From positions 1-36,130 of the forward strand of contig DASYUM010000340.1 in NCBI GenBank assembly GCA_036001225.1: DNA of 36,130 bases. Reading direction: 5' to 3'. This document shows positions 16,417 to 24,817 of this stretch, in pieces; position 1 is the first letter of the stretch, and each line of letters begins with the position of its first letter. The notes under the pieces are model-generated. The model saw only the letters and a list, made by a program, of their open reading frames with translations. It searched no databases and was not told where the DNA came from. The translations under genes and the position numbers were made by a program. The stretch comes from DASYUM01 sp036001225 (lineage in GTDB: Bacteria > Methylomirabilota > Methylomirabilia > Rokubacteriales > DASRDR01).

Positions 16417-18153
16417 TCAGCTGTGCTCGAGCACGTAGACGTGGGAGAGCATGTCCACGTAGATGTTGCCCTCGATGACCGGCTCCCCCGCCTTGTTCTT
16501 CTCAAGGCCACGCACCCAGAGCTTGGCCGCGCCGTAGCGGACCACCCAGGCGACCGGCACGTATCCGACATCGCCCTGGAGGATCTCCTCCGCCTTGAGG
16601 TAGTTGGCCAGCCGCTTCTTCTCATCGCGGGTGTCGCGTCCGGCCTCCAGCTCTTTGTCGAACCCTTCATTCGACCAGGCCTGGCGCTTCCCGGTCGGCT
16701 TGTTGCTGTAGAAGGTGTCGAAATACTCGTTGTGGGGATCGGGATAGTCCATGAACCAGCGGATCCACACGAGCTGGAGGTCCTGCTTCCACAGCCGCTC
16801 GCGGAAGACGCGCGGTTCCAGCACCTCCAGTTCCGTCTTCATGTTCAGATTCTCGAGCAGCACGGCCTGGACGGCCTCGGCCATGGGCTTCGACTGGAGC
16901 GCCTCGTCCCGCATCGAGAGCACAATCCTCGGCCAGTTCTTGCCCCCTTCGTACGGGGTGCCCTTGAGCATCGACATCGCGAGCTTGGCGTCGAAGCGCT
17001 GGAGGTCCCGGATCTTCCGGTCGTCGAAGAAGCCGGGGAACCCGGGCGGGATCATGGTGTGGGCCGGGACCGACAAGCCCTGGGCGACCTTGGCCACCGA
17101 TTCCCGGTCCACGGCGTGGGCCAGCGCCTGACGGACCTTCAGGTTGTCGAAGGGGGGCTTGGTCACCTGGGGCGTCAGGTACCAGGTCCCGGGGAACGGG
17201 TAGCGAAAGACCTCCTTGGACGTCCGGGGATCGGCCTGGAGCCGCTTGAGGTCAGCCGCCTGGAGCGCGGTGAGGTCGATCTCGTTGTTCTCGTAGGGCA
17301 AGGCCCCGGCCTGGACGCCGATGATCGGGATGATCACCTTCTCCAGGGTGATGTTCTTGGCGTCGAAGAAGTGGGGATTCTTCCGGAGCACCAGCTGCTT
17401 GTTGTGGTCCCAAGCCTCCAGGAGGAACGGGCCATTGGAGACGATGTTTCCCGGCTCGGTCCACTTGTCGCCGTGCTTCTCGATCGAGGACTTGTGCCCG
17501 GGGAGGGCAGCGAGGTAGGCGGACAGGACCGGAAAGTACCCCCGCGGGCCTTCCAGCGTGACCTCCAGGGTCCAGTCGTCCTTGGCGCGGACGCCGACCT
17601 GGGCGGCGTCGGTGATCTGTCCCTTGTTGAACGCTTGGCCGTTCTTGAGGTCGTAGAGGAAGGCGGCATACGGCGCCTTGGAGGCTGGATCGAGCTGGCG
17701 CTTCCAGGAGTATTCGAAGTCGCGCGCCGTGCACGGGCTTCCGTCGGACCACTTGGAGTCCTTGCGGATCGTGAAGGTCCACACCGAGCCGTCCTGGTTG
17801 GGCGCGACCCTGCTCGCCACGTACGGCACCGCCTGGAAGCTGGCGTTGAACTTCATGAGCCCGGCCCACAGGGCGACGGCTCCGTTGCAGTAGAGGTCCT
17901 TGTTGAAGTCGTGGCTGGCCGGCTCGTACTGGTAGAGGCCACCACCCCCGTACCGGAAAACCTGATCCTTGGCCAGCTTCTCGCCGGGTGCCAGCTTGGG
18001 CGCCGACGCGGCCGGCCGAGCGTTGAAGCCCGCCACGCCCATCGTCGCCAGCCCGGCGGCAACCCGCAGGAAGTCTCGGCGGCCGACGCCGGCGCCGGCC
18101 AGGCGCGTCGCGAGCAGGTCGAACTGTTCGTCGGGAATCGACCGGAGCCTCAT
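16417..18153 (-). CDS. Peptide/nickel-type ABC substrate-binding protein (SBP family 5), Tat-exported
   Basis: A 578-residue periplasmic binding protein of the Opp/Dpp type. The N-terminus has a twin-arginine signal, GRRDFLRVAAGLATMGVAG, after an unusually long leader of about 23 residues. Family-5 landmarks follow: WTFTIRKDSKWSDGSPCTARDFEYSWKR, NGPFLLEAWDHNKQLVLRKNP, and near the C-terminus KAEEILQGDVGYVPVAWVVR. Its ligand may be a peptide or another cation-coordinating solute. The start has AAGGAGG before the ATG. Cognate permeases lie upstream in the same operon, separated by a DinB gene. No ATPase is encoded in the window, so the transporter must use ATPases from elsewhere. Confidence 0.93.
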   Translation of the reverse strand: MRLRSIPDEQFDLLATRLAGAGVGRRDFLRVAAGLATMGVAGFNARPAASAPKLAPGEKLAKDQVFRYGGGGLYQYEPASHDFNKDLYCNGAVALWAGLMKFNASFQAVPYVASRVAPNQDGSVWTFTIRKDSKWSDGSPCTARDFEYSWKRQLDPASKAPYAAFLYDLKNGQAFNKGQITDAAQVGVRAKDDWTLEVTLEGPRGYFPVLSAYLAALPGHKSSIEKHGDKWTEPGNIVSNGPFLLEAWDHNKQLVLRKNPHFFDAKNITLEKVIIPIIGVQAGALPYENNEIDLTALQAADLKRLQADPRTSKEVFRYPFPGTWYLTPQVTKPPFDNLKVRQALAHAVDRESVAKVAQGLSVPAHTMIPPGFPGFFDDRKIRDLQRFDAKLAMSMLKGTPYEGGKNWPRIVLSMRDEALQSKPMAEAVQAVLLENLNMKTELEVLEPRVFRERLWKQDLQLVWIRWFMDYPDPHNEYFDTFYSNKPTGKRQAWSNEGFDKELEAGRDTRDEKKRLANYLKAEEILQGDVGYVPVAWVVRYGAAKLWVRGLEKNKAGEPVIEGNIYVDMLSHVYVLEHS

Positions 18154-18198
18154 GGTGACCTCCTTGGTGCCCCCGTGGGCCGCGTGGTGTGTTCGCGA

Positions 18199-18672
18199 CT
18201 ACGAGACAGCCGCGGCGGTCTCGCGGATCTGCCGCGCGTGTTCCTCGGCATGCTCGGCGACCCGGCGGGCCAGGAACTCGATGCTCATCTCCCCCAGCTC
18301 GGGGTGCCGGCCTTTCCGGCTCCACCGGTCGTCGGGCAGCTCGGCCAGCAGCCCGGCGAGCTGCTCGTGCTCGGCGACGATCATCCCCACCAGCTGGGCC
18401 ACGGTCGTCCCGTGCGCCATGGTCGCCGCGCGATGCGAGGCCTCGTCGTAGTCGGCGAAGGTCGGGTTCTCCTCGTAGACCAGCCGCCGGATGCGCAGCC
18501 CGTAGGCCATCATCACGACGTTGCGCAGGTGGACGAGCGTTTCCCGCGCCGACCATTCCCCGGGACGGGGGCCCGTGGCCTCGCGGCCGGCCTTCACGGC
18601 CTCGGCGGCCCGGCGGACGTCGGTGGCGGCTCCGCGGATGCGGTCGACGAGGACGCGGTGCTCGGAGGCCAT
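18199..18672 (-). CDS. DinB-like four-helix protein
   Basis: A 157-residue DinB-superfamily protein. The pattern is clear: PGEWSARETLVHLRNVVMMAYG (first His), a middle helix TTVAQLVGMIVAEHEQLAGLL, and FLARRVAEHAEEHARQIRETA with the HxxxH pair at the C-terminus. Metal-dependent thiol transferases and uncharacterised damage-inducible proteins share this fold. It lies between the permease gene (nine bases upstream) and the binding-protein gene (45 bases downstream), so it is part of the transporter operon. That position is unusual; a role in modifying or detoxifying the imported solute is a guess. Confidence 0.85.
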   Translation of the reverse strand: MASEHRVLVDRIRGAATDVRRAAEAVKAGREATGPRPGEWSARETLVHLRNVVMMAYGLRIRRLVYEENPTFADYDEASHRAATMAHGTTVAQLVGMIVAEHEQLAGLLAELPDDRWSRKGRHPELGEMSIEFLARRVAEHAEEHARQIRETAAAVS

Positions 18673-18681
18673 CGCGATCTC

Positions 18682-19608
18682 CTATTTCAGCTTGGGGTCG
18701 AGTGCATCCCGGACGCCGTCACCGAGGAACGTGAACGACAGCATCGTGACGGCGATGGCGATCGAGGGGAAGACACACAGGTGCCAGTAGGTCCGGAGGT
18801 ACTGCTGCCCCTCGCCCACCATCTGCCCCCAGGAGGGAGTCGGGGGATTGATGCCCACCCCGATGAACGACAACGCGGCCTCGGTGAAGATCGCCTGGGG
18901 AATGCCGAAGGTGACCGCGACGACGATCGGGGTCAGGGCGTTGGGCAGGACATGGCGTCCTAGAAGGCGAACGAACCCCGCCCCCAGGCCGCGGGCCCCC
19001 TCGACGAACTCCTTCTCCTTGATCGCTAGCACCTGGGCCCGCGTCTGGCGGGCGATGCCGACCCAGCCGGTCAGCCCGATGGCGATGAAGATGTTGAAGA
19101 GCCCGGCGCCGAGCATGGACATGACCAGGATGACGAACAGGAGGTTCGGGAACGCGTACATCACGTCCACGAACCGCATGAGGTAGAGGTCGACGCGGCC
19201 GCCGAACCAGCCCGACAGGGCTCCGATCGGCACGCCGAGGCAGACCACGATGACCTGAGCGCCCAGCCCAACGAGCATAGAGACGCGCGCTCCGTAGATT
19301 ATCCGGGAGAGCATGTCGCGGCCGAGCTGGTCGGTTCCCATCGGATAGTCCCGCGAGGGCGGCTCGGTGAGCCGGCCGAAGTTGGTCTTCGTGTAAGCGT
19401 AGGGCGCGAGGACGTCGGCGAAGATGGCCAGCAGGCAGAGGACGACCACGACCGCGCCGCCGAGCACGGCCAGGCGATTGCGAAGCAGACGGCGGGCCGC
19501 GTCCCGCCAGAGGCTCGACGAACGGGCCCGCTCGGCCACCGGCCGGACGCCGAGCAGGACGGCCTCGGCGGCGACGCTAGTACCGGATGCGGGGGTCGAG
19601 AGTGCCAT
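18682..19608 (-). CDS. Opp/Dpp-type ABC permease (OppC/DppC family)
   Basis: A 308-residue inner-membrane permease. A cytoplasmic N-tail leads to LWRDAARRLLRNRLAVLGGAVVVVLCLLAIFADVLAPYAY, the standard OppC_N segment. Then come DYPMGTDQLGRDMLSRIIYGARVS, five membrane helices and the ATPase-coupling EAA loop EFVEGARGLGAGFVRLLGRHVLPN. The C-terminus LGDGVRDALDPKLK is diagnostic for the DppC type. The ATG at 19608 overlaps the end of the partner permease by 32 bases, which implies coupled translation. Together the two form the membrane channel for the family-5 binding protein of this operon. Confidence 0.94.
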   Translation of the reverse strand: MALSTPASGTSVAAEAVLLGVRPVAERARSSSLWRDAARRLLRNRLAVLGGAVVVVLCLLAIFADVLAPYAYTKTNFGRLTEPPSRDYPMGTDQLGRDMLSRIIYGARVSMLVGLGAQVIVVCLGVPIGALSGWFGGRVDLYLMRFVDVMYAFPNLLFVILVMSMLGAGLFNIFIAIGLTGWVGIARQTRAQVLAIKEKEFVEGARGLGAGFVRLLGRHVLPNALTPIVVAVTFGIPQAIFTEAALSFIGVGINPPTPSWGQMVGEGQQYLRTYWHLCVFPSIAIAVTMLSFTFLGDGVRDALDPKLK

Positions 19609-20503
19609 AGATGAAATCGACCACCAGGTTCATGACGGCCAGGAACGCGCCGTAGGTCAGCACAACAGCCATGATCATCGGGTAGTCGCGCCCCGTCATC
19701 GACTCCACGAAGAAGCGGCCCATGCCGGGGACGCGGAAGATGGCCTCGACGAAGAAGGAGCCGGTGCCGATGGCGGCGAACAAGGGGCCGAGGAGCGTGA
19801 CCACCGGGATGAGGGCGTTCTTCAGCGCGTGCTTGAAGATCACCGGCGTCTCGGCCAGCCCCTTGGAGCGGGCGGTCAAGGTGAAGTCCGCCCGAATCAC
19901 GTCCAGCATGCTGGCTCGCGTGTAGCGGGCGACGATCCCCATCGGACCGAGGGCCAGCGTCACGGTCGGCAGGACCCAGTTCCGCGGCGAGTCCCAGCCG
20001 CCGGTCGGGAAGAGGGGCAGCACGAACGAGAAGAGGATGATGGCGAACACGGCCAGGACGAAGTTCGGCACCGCGACGCCGAAGGTGGCCAGGGTCACCG
20101 ACACGTAGTCCCAGGCCCGATTCTGGTGGACGGCGGCCAGGATGCCGAGCGTGAGCCCGCCGACCACGGCCAGCGCGAAGGCCAGGGTGCCCAGGAACAG
20201 CGACACGGGGAAGGTCGCCCGGATGATCTCGCCAACCGTGCGGGTTTTGTAGATGAACGACGCGCCGAAATCGCCCCGGACGGCCTTGCCGACGAAGATC
20301 AGGAACTGCTCCCACAGCGGTTTGTCGAGCCCGTAGGCGGCGGCCAGGTTCTTCTGGGCTTCCAGCGGCAAGGGGTTGGCGCCTTCCGCCACGGGGTCCA
20401 GGGGACTTCCCGGCGTCGCGTGCATCACCAGGAAGGTCACGAGGGCCATGGCCAGGAGGGTCGGGATGAGCCAAAAGACGCGGGACAGTGCGTATTCGAA
20501 CAA
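19577..20503 (-). CDS. Opp/Dpp-type ABC permease (OppB/DppB family)
   Basis: A 308-residue inner-membrane permease. It begins LFEYALSRVFWLIPTLLAMALVTFLVMHATPGSPLD, the typical DppB N-terminus, and continues AAAYGLDKPLWEQFLIFVGKAVRGDFGAS. The EAA-like loop is DFTLTARSKGLAETPVIFKHALKNALIP, and the C-terminus VVDFIYGTLDPRIRY is diagnostic. The start is TTG 20503, preceded by GGAGAG and by a clear promoter; the open frame extends to 20836 but that part has no permease character and overlaps the promoter. It is the first gene of the minus-strand six-gene unit. Confidence 0.92.
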   Translation of the reverse strand: MFEYALSRVFWLIPTLLAMALVTFLVMHATPGSPLDPVAEGANPLPLEAQKNLAAAYGLDKPLWEQFLIFVGKAVRGDFGASFIYKTRTVGEIIRATFPVSLFLGTLAFALAVVGGLTLGILAAVHQNRAWDYVSVTLATFGVAVPNFVLAVFAIILFSFVLPLFPTGGWDSPRNWVLPTVTLALGPMGIVARYTRASMLDVIRADFTLTARSKGLAETPVIFKHALKNALIPVVTLLGPLFAAIGTGSFFVEAIFRVPGMGRFFVESMTGRDYPMIMAVVLTYGAFLAVMNLVVDFIYGTLDPRIRY

Positions 20504-20524
20504 CCCAGCTCTCCGGGTCCCCCT

Positions 20525-20553
20525 ACTATTGTCAAAGCGACGGGCGCGGTCAA
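20525..20553 (-). promoter_or_regulatory. Sigma-70-like promoter of the Opp-DinB-P450 unit
   Basis: On the minus strand, TTGACC (20553-20548, five of six) is followed by a 17-base spacer and AATAGT (20530-20525, four of six). Initiation near 20518 gives a 15-base leader carrying GGAGAG ahead of TTG 20503. This is the best promoter in the window and supports the TTG start. Confidence 0.65.
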
Positions 20554-20624
20554 GGGTCGGTCCGCGCTCCGGCTTGCGCCACGCCCGCCAGATGTGGTAG
20601 CGGTGGCGGAGAGCGATTCCCGCG

Positions 20625-20786
20625 GTGGACGTCACCCTGCTCGGCACCGGCTGCCCGCCCCCGAACCCGCGACGCCGCGGGCCGGCCACGCTCCTCGCCC
20701 ACGGCGGCGAGCGCTTCCTGGCGGGCGCCCCCCCGCGCCACTTCGCCGGCCGCATCGTCGTCGGTGAGGACGTGCTCGCCCTCTGA
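20625..20786 (+). pseudogene. Metallo-beta-lactamase-fold remnant with in-frame internal deletion
   Basis: A 53-residue frame from GTG 20625. Residues 1-31 (VDVTLLGTGCPPPNPRRRGP, then ATLLAHGGERF) match the first strands of ribonuclease Z/arylsulfatase-type MBL proteins. The last residues, HFAGRIVVGEDVLAL, match their C-terminus. Everything between, including the HxHxDH metal site and roughly 250 residues, is missing, while the reading frame is kept. The product cannot be an MBL hydrolase. It is best read as the scar of a deletion and less likely as a functional short peptide. It lies between the divergent Opp promoter and the amidohydrolase operon. Confidence 0.65.
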
Positions 20787-20807
20787 GGCCAGGAAAGGAG
20801 CGAAGGC

Positions 20808-21803
20808 ATGGCCCTGATCGACGTCCACAACCACATCCTCTCTCAGGCCTGGGTCGATCTCCTGGCCGCCTACGGCGGGCATCGCTATCAGATCCACAAG
20901 GATCCCGAGGGACGGACCATCGTCCTCCGGAAGGGCGCGCGCTTCCTCGGCCTGACCGACGCGATGTTCGATCCCGAAATGCGGCTCTCGGCCATGGACG
21001 AGGTCGGGGTCGAGCTCGAGCTCCTCTCCTATACCTGCCCCAACTGCTACTGGGCTGAGGGCAAGCACGCCGAGCAGGTCGTGCGGGCGATGAACGACCA
21101 CCTGGCCGACGTCTGCGCCCGCTGGCCGAGCCGCTTCCGAGGGCTGGGGAGCCTGCCGATGCAGGACGTGGACCTCGCGCTCAAGGAGCTGGAGCGGGCG
21201 GTCGACCAGCTCGGGATGATCGGGTTCATCGTCCTGGCCAACGTGAACGAGACGCCGCTGGACGACCCGCGGTTCGAGCCGGTGTGGGCGGCGCTGAACG
21301 CGCGGCGCCTGCCGGTGCTGCTGCACCCCACGGTCCCGCCGGGCGCCGAGCCGATGGGCATGAACCAGTACGGGCTGGTGCCGTCGCTCGGCTTCATGTT
21401 CGACACCACGCTGGCCGTCACCCGCCTGATCCTGGCCGGCGTGTTCGAGCGCTACCCGGACTGGCCGCTCATCGTCGGCCACGCCGGCGCCACCCTTCCC
21501 TACCTGGCCGGCCGGCTCGACATCTGCTATCGCTTCATCCCCGAAGCCCGCCAGGGCGGGATCCCCAAGCCGCCGTCCGAGTACCTCAAGCGGCTCTACT
21601 ACGACACCGTCACCTTCGACGAGCACGCGCTGCACCTGGCCTACCAGCTGGCCGGACCGGGCCAGCTCCTCTACGGGAGCGACTACCCCCACGTCATCGG
21701 GGACATGAAGGGCTGCGCCGCCCGGATCGACGCGCTCCCGATCCCGGCGGCGGAGAAGGAGCAGATCCGGTCGGGCAACGCCCGCCGCCTCTTTCGGCTC
21801 TGA
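20808..21803 (+). CDS. Amidohydrolase family 2 (ACMSD-like)
   Basis: A 331-residue cytoplasmic TIM-barrel metalloenzyme (Amidohydro_2), the group of decarboxylases and hydrolases such as ACMSD and gamma-resorcylate decarboxylase. The metal set is complete: DVHNHIL (His7, His9), His173 in LLHPTVPPG, His225 in IVGHAGATLPYLAGRL, and Asp292 in YGSDYPHVIGD. AGGAAAGGAG precedes ATG 20808. It is the first gene of a unit whose stop overlaps the TAXI gene start (TGATG), so it probably acts on the solute taken up by that system. Decarboxylation or C-N/C-C hydrolysis are both possible. Confidence 0.92.
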   Translation: MALIDVHNHILSQAWVDLLAAYGGHRYQIHKDPEGRTIVLRKGARFLGLTDAMFDPEMRLSAMDEVGVELELLSYTCPNCYWAEGKHAEQVVRAMNDHLADVCARWPSRFRGLGSLPMQDVDLALKELERAVDQLGMIGFIVLANVNETPLDDPRFEPVWAALNARRLPVLLHPTVPPGAEPMGMNQYGLVPSLGFMFDTTLAVTRLILAGVFERYPDWPLIVGHAGATLPYLAGRLDICYRFIPEARQGGIPKPPSEYLKRLYYDTVTFDEHALHLAYQLAGPGQLLYGSDYPHVIGDMKGCAARIDALPIPAAEKEQIRSGNARRLFRL

Positions 21804-22828
21804 TGCGCGCGTGCCGGGGGTCGCGGCTCGGCCTCGTCGTCGCGACCCTGCTCGGGCTCGCCGGGCGGGCCGCCGCTCAGTCGCCCGCCGTCAGCATCGG
21901 CACCAACCCGCCGGGGACGGTCTTCTACGCGGTGGGCAGCGGCCTGGCCAAGGTGGTGAGCGAGGCCGGCAAGGTACGGATGTCGGTCCAGCCCTACTCG
22001 GGCTCCAGCACGTTCATCCCGCTTCTGAATTCCGGCGAAATGGAGTTCGGCGTCGTCAACGCGGTGGACATGGCGCTCGCTCATCGCGGGCCGAGCTTCA
22101 AGATCGGAGGGCGCAATCCGTACCCCCACGCGCCGAACCTCCGGCTGGCGATGCGCGGCTCCCCGCTGCTGATCGGCCTCCTGGTCCGGAAGGACTCCCC
22201 GATCCGGACCATCCAGGAGGTGAAGGGCAAGCGGGTGACCGGCGAGTACCCGGCCCACCTGGCGGTCTGGTACAACATGTTCGGCCTCCTGGCCAGCGGC
22301 GGGCTCACCTGGAACGACGTCAGGGTGGTCCCGGTGCCGGCCGTCAACGAAGGGCTGGAGGCCCTCGTCCAGGGCCGGGCCGACGTCAGCGCGTTCGCGC
22401 TCGGCGGCGCCAAGGTCAAGGAAGCCGACGTCGCCGTCGGCGTACGCCACCTCTCCATCGACTGCTCGCCGGAGGGGGAGGCGCGGCTCCGCAAGGCCGT
22501 GCCCGGGTACTACTCGCGGATGGTCAAGGCGGGCACGGCGACGGGCGTGGTGGAGGACACCTGCGTCATCGCCTACGACCTCTACCTCGCCGCCGGCAAG
22601 ACGGTGCCCGAGCCGGTGGTCGAGGCGACCGTCCGGGCGGTCTGGGACGGGGCGGCCAAACTGCTCCCCCTCCACCCCATCTTCCAGGAATGGACGCGCG
22701 AGCGGACCGTGGCCGCAGAGGTGACGATCCCCTACCACCCGGGGGCGATCCGCTTCTTCCAGGAGCAGGGGGTCTGGACGGCCGCGCTCGACCAGATCCA
22801 GCAACGGCTCCTCTCGCTGAACCCCTGA
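21803..22828 (+). CDS. TAXI-family TRAP transporter substrate-binding protein
   Basis: A 341-residue exported binding protein. A signal peptide (LGLVVATLLGLAGRAAAQ, cleavage near residue 26) is followed by the TAXI signature VSIGTNPPGTVFYAVGSGLAKVVSEAG. Then come MSVQPYSGSSTFIPLLNSGEMEFGVVNAVD, an IQEVKGKRVTGEYPAH stretch, and LHPIFQEWTRERTVA near the end. TAXI proteins deliver small carboxylates or amino acids to fused TRAP permeases. The ATG overlaps the amidohydrolase stop by one base, and the permease gene follows after three bases. Start and family are firm; the ligand is unknown. Confidence 0.93.
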   Translation: MRACRGSRLGLVVATLLGLAGRAAAQSPAVSIGTNPPGTVFYAVGSGLAKVVSEAGKVRMSVQPYSGSSTFIPLLNSGEMEFGVVNAVDMALAHRGPSFKIGGRNPYPHAPNLRLAMRGSPLLIGLLVRKDSPIRTIQEVKGKRVTGEYPAHLAVWYNMFGLLASGGLTWNDVRVVPVPAVNEGLEALVQGRADVSAFALGGAKVKEADVAVGVRHLSIDCSPEGEARLRKAVPGYYSRMVKAGTATGVVEDTCVIAYDLYLAAGKTVPEPVVEATVRAVWDGAAKLLPLHPIFQEWTRERTVAAEVTIPYHPGAIRFFQEQGVWTAALDQIQQRLLSLNP

Positions 22829-22831
22829 CCG

Positions 22832-24817
22832 GTGCCCGGCCCGGCGACGATACCGAGGGCAACGCGTCTGACCGACGAGTACGTTCCCCCGTCGAAGTTC
22901 CGGACGCTGAGCGGCGCGCCGGCGGGGCTGGTCCGGGGCCTCCTCGGCGCGCTGACCGTGGTCGGCGCGCTGTGGGCCACCCAGCTCCACCACCAGCTGT
23001 CGTGGGCCTTCTTCAACGAGCAGTTCCTGGGCCTCTTCCTCGGACTGGCCCTGGCCAGCACGTTCCTCGCCGTCCACGCCCGCCGGGACGAAGCCGAGGG
23101 GCGGATTCCCTGGTACGACTGGGTCCTGGCGATAGGCGGGCTCGCCGTCGGCGGCTACGTCGCGGTGCTGTACCCGACGATCGCCTACCGGCTGGGCGTC
23201 CTGTCTGCCGAGCGCGCGCTCCTCGGGGGCACCGCCGTGCTCCTGGTCCTCGAGGCGACGCGCCGGCTGGCCGGGGGCACGCTGGCCTGGGTGGCGCTGG
23301 CCCTGGTCCTCTACGCCCGGTTCGCCGACTGGTTCCCCGGGCTCCTTCACGCCAAGGGGGCGTCCTGGCCGCGGCTGGCCACCTACCTCTATCTCGACAA
23401 CAGCGGCCTCTTCGGACTGCCGCTCAACGTGGCGGCCAGCGTGCTGGTGGCCTTCATCTTCTTCGGCCACGCGCTCTACACGGTCCGGGGGGACCGCTTC
23501 CTCATGGACCTGGCGCTGGTGGCGATGGGGCGATTCCGGGGCGGTGCGGCCAAGGTGTCGGTGGTCTCGTCGGCCCTTTTCGGCACCGTGTCCGGGAGCG
23601 CGGTCGCCAACGTCGCGGTGAACGGCGCCTTCAGCATTCCCCTGATGAAGCGGACCGGCTACCCCGCCCACCTGGCGGCGGCCATCGAGGCGGTGGCCTC
23701 GACCGGCGGGCAGATCATGCCGCCGGTCATGGGCGCGGCGGCGTTCCTGATCGCCGAGTTTCTCGGGATCTCGTACGGCCAGGTGGCCCTGGCCGCCGCC
23801 ATCCCGGCCTGTCTCTACTACCTGGCGCTGTTCACCCAGGTGGACCTGGAAGCGGCCAAAGGGGGGCTGGCCGGGCTCCCCGCCGCCCAGTTGCCGAAGT
23901 TCGGGGCCGTGATGCGGCAGGGCTGGGTGTTCCTGATCCCGCTCGGCCTCCTGATCTACACGCTGATGGTGGCCGGCTGGGAGGCGGGGCCGGCCGGCAT
24001 GGCGGCCGTCGTCGCGACGTTCGCGGCGGGGACCCTCCGGAAGGAGACCCGGCCCCGCCTGGCCACGATCCTCACCAGCATCGAGGCCACCGGCCGGACG
24101 ATGCTCGACATCGTCGCCATCACCGCCCTGGCCGGCATCGTCATCGGCACCCTCAACTTCTCCGGCTTCGTCTTCAAGATCTCGATGCTCCTGGTGACGG
24201 TGTCGGGGGGCCATGCCTTCCTGCTCCTGGTGCTGACCGCCCTCGGCTGCCTGTTTCTCGGGCTGCCGCTGCCCACCACCGTGGTCTACGTCACGCTGGC
24301 CGTGCTGGTGGCGCCTGCCCTCGTCCAGGTGGGCATCCTGCCGCTGGCCGCCCACCTCTTCCTCTTTTACTTCGGCATGATCTCCCTGATCACGCCGCCC
24401 GACTGCCTGCCGACCTATACCGCGGCCGCCATCGCCCGTGCCGATTTCTGGAAGACGGGCTGGACCGGGATGCGGCTGGCCAGCGTGGCCTACGTGGTCC
24501 CCTTCGTGTTCGCGTTCCAACCGGCGCTCCTCCTGGTGGGGGGCGTCGGCGCCATCGTGCTGGCGGTGGTCACGGCGGCGATCGGGGTCTGGCTGGTCGC
24601 CATCGCCTGCGTGGGCTATCTCTTCGGCCCGCTGGGCCCGGCCAAGCGGGCCCTGGCCGGGCTGGCGGGCCTCCTCCTGTTCGGGTTGCCGGCGGGAGGC
24701 CTGTGGCTCGGCGCCGGGCTGTTCGGCCTCGCCGTCGGGCTCCTCTTTGTCCTGTGGGAGTGGAACGCCCGGCCGCCGGGGGCGGCCGCGGCGCGCGCCA
24801 CCATGGAGCGAGCATGA
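22832..24817 (+). CDS. TRAP transporter permease, fused DctQ-DctM (4TM/12TM) type
   Basis: A 661-residue inner-membrane ion-coupled transporter. Residues about 30-180 hold a four-helix DctQ-like part. Then LYLDNSGLFGLPLNVAASVLVAFIFFGHAL opens the large DctM part, with family motifs SVVSSALFGTVSGSAVANVAVNGAFSIPLMKRTGY and AIEAVASTGGQIMPPVMGAAAFLIAEFLG. A second half repeats the inverted architecture (FLGLPLPTTVVYVTLAVLVAPAL, ITPPDCLPTYTAAAIA). A low-complexity hydrophobic C-tail of about 80 residues follows. This fused layout is the normal partner of TAXI proteins. It starts at GTG 22832 and ends in an ATGA overlap with the next amidohydrolase. Confidence 0.94.
   Translation: MPGPATIPRATRLTDEYVPPSKFRTLSGAPAGLVRGLLGALTVVGALWATQLHHQLSWAFFNEQFLGLFLGLALASTFLAVHARRDEAEGRIPWYDWVLAIGGLAVGGYVAVLYPTIAYRLGVLSAERALLGGTAVLLVLEATRRLAGGTLAWVALALVLYARFADWFPGLLHAKGASWPRLATYLYLDNSGLFGLPLNVAASVLVAFIFFGHALYTVRGDRFLMDLALVAMGRFRGGAAKVSVVSSALFGTVSGSAVANVAVNGAFSIPLMKRTGYPAHLAAAIEAVASTGGQIMPPVMGAAAFLIAEFLGISYGQVALAAAIPACLYYLALFTQVDLEAAKGGLAGLPAAQLPKFGAVMRQGWVFLIPLGLLIYTLMVAGWEAGPAGMAAVVATFAAGTLRKETRPRLATILTSIEATGRTMLDIVAITALAGIVIGTLNFSGFVFKISMLLVTVSGGHAFLLLVLTALGCLFLGLPLPTTVVYVTLAVLVAPALVQVGILPLAAHLFLFYFGMISLITPPDCLPTYTAAAIARADFWKTGWTGMRLASVAYVVPFVFAFQPALLLVGGVGAIVLAVVTAAIGVWLVAIACVGYLFGPLGPAKRALAGLAGLLLFGLPAGGLWLGAGLFGLAVGLLFVLWEWNARPPGAAAARATMERA

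Noticed and set aside
16423..18963. An 846-codon plus-strand frame opposite the peptide-binding protein
   Set aside because: Composition is that of antisense GC-rich DNA; the minus strand has a Tat signal and full family-5 features.
21683..24520. A minus-strand open frame of 945 codons opposite the TAXI and TRAP genes
   Set aside because: Low-complexity composition without recognisable motifs; the plus strand carries complete TAXI and TRAP signatures.
21811..24813. A very long plus-strand open frame leading into the amidohydrolase at 24814
   Set aside because: Only the part from ATG 24814 encodes a recognisable protein; the upstream part is an alternative frame of the TAXI and TRAP genes.
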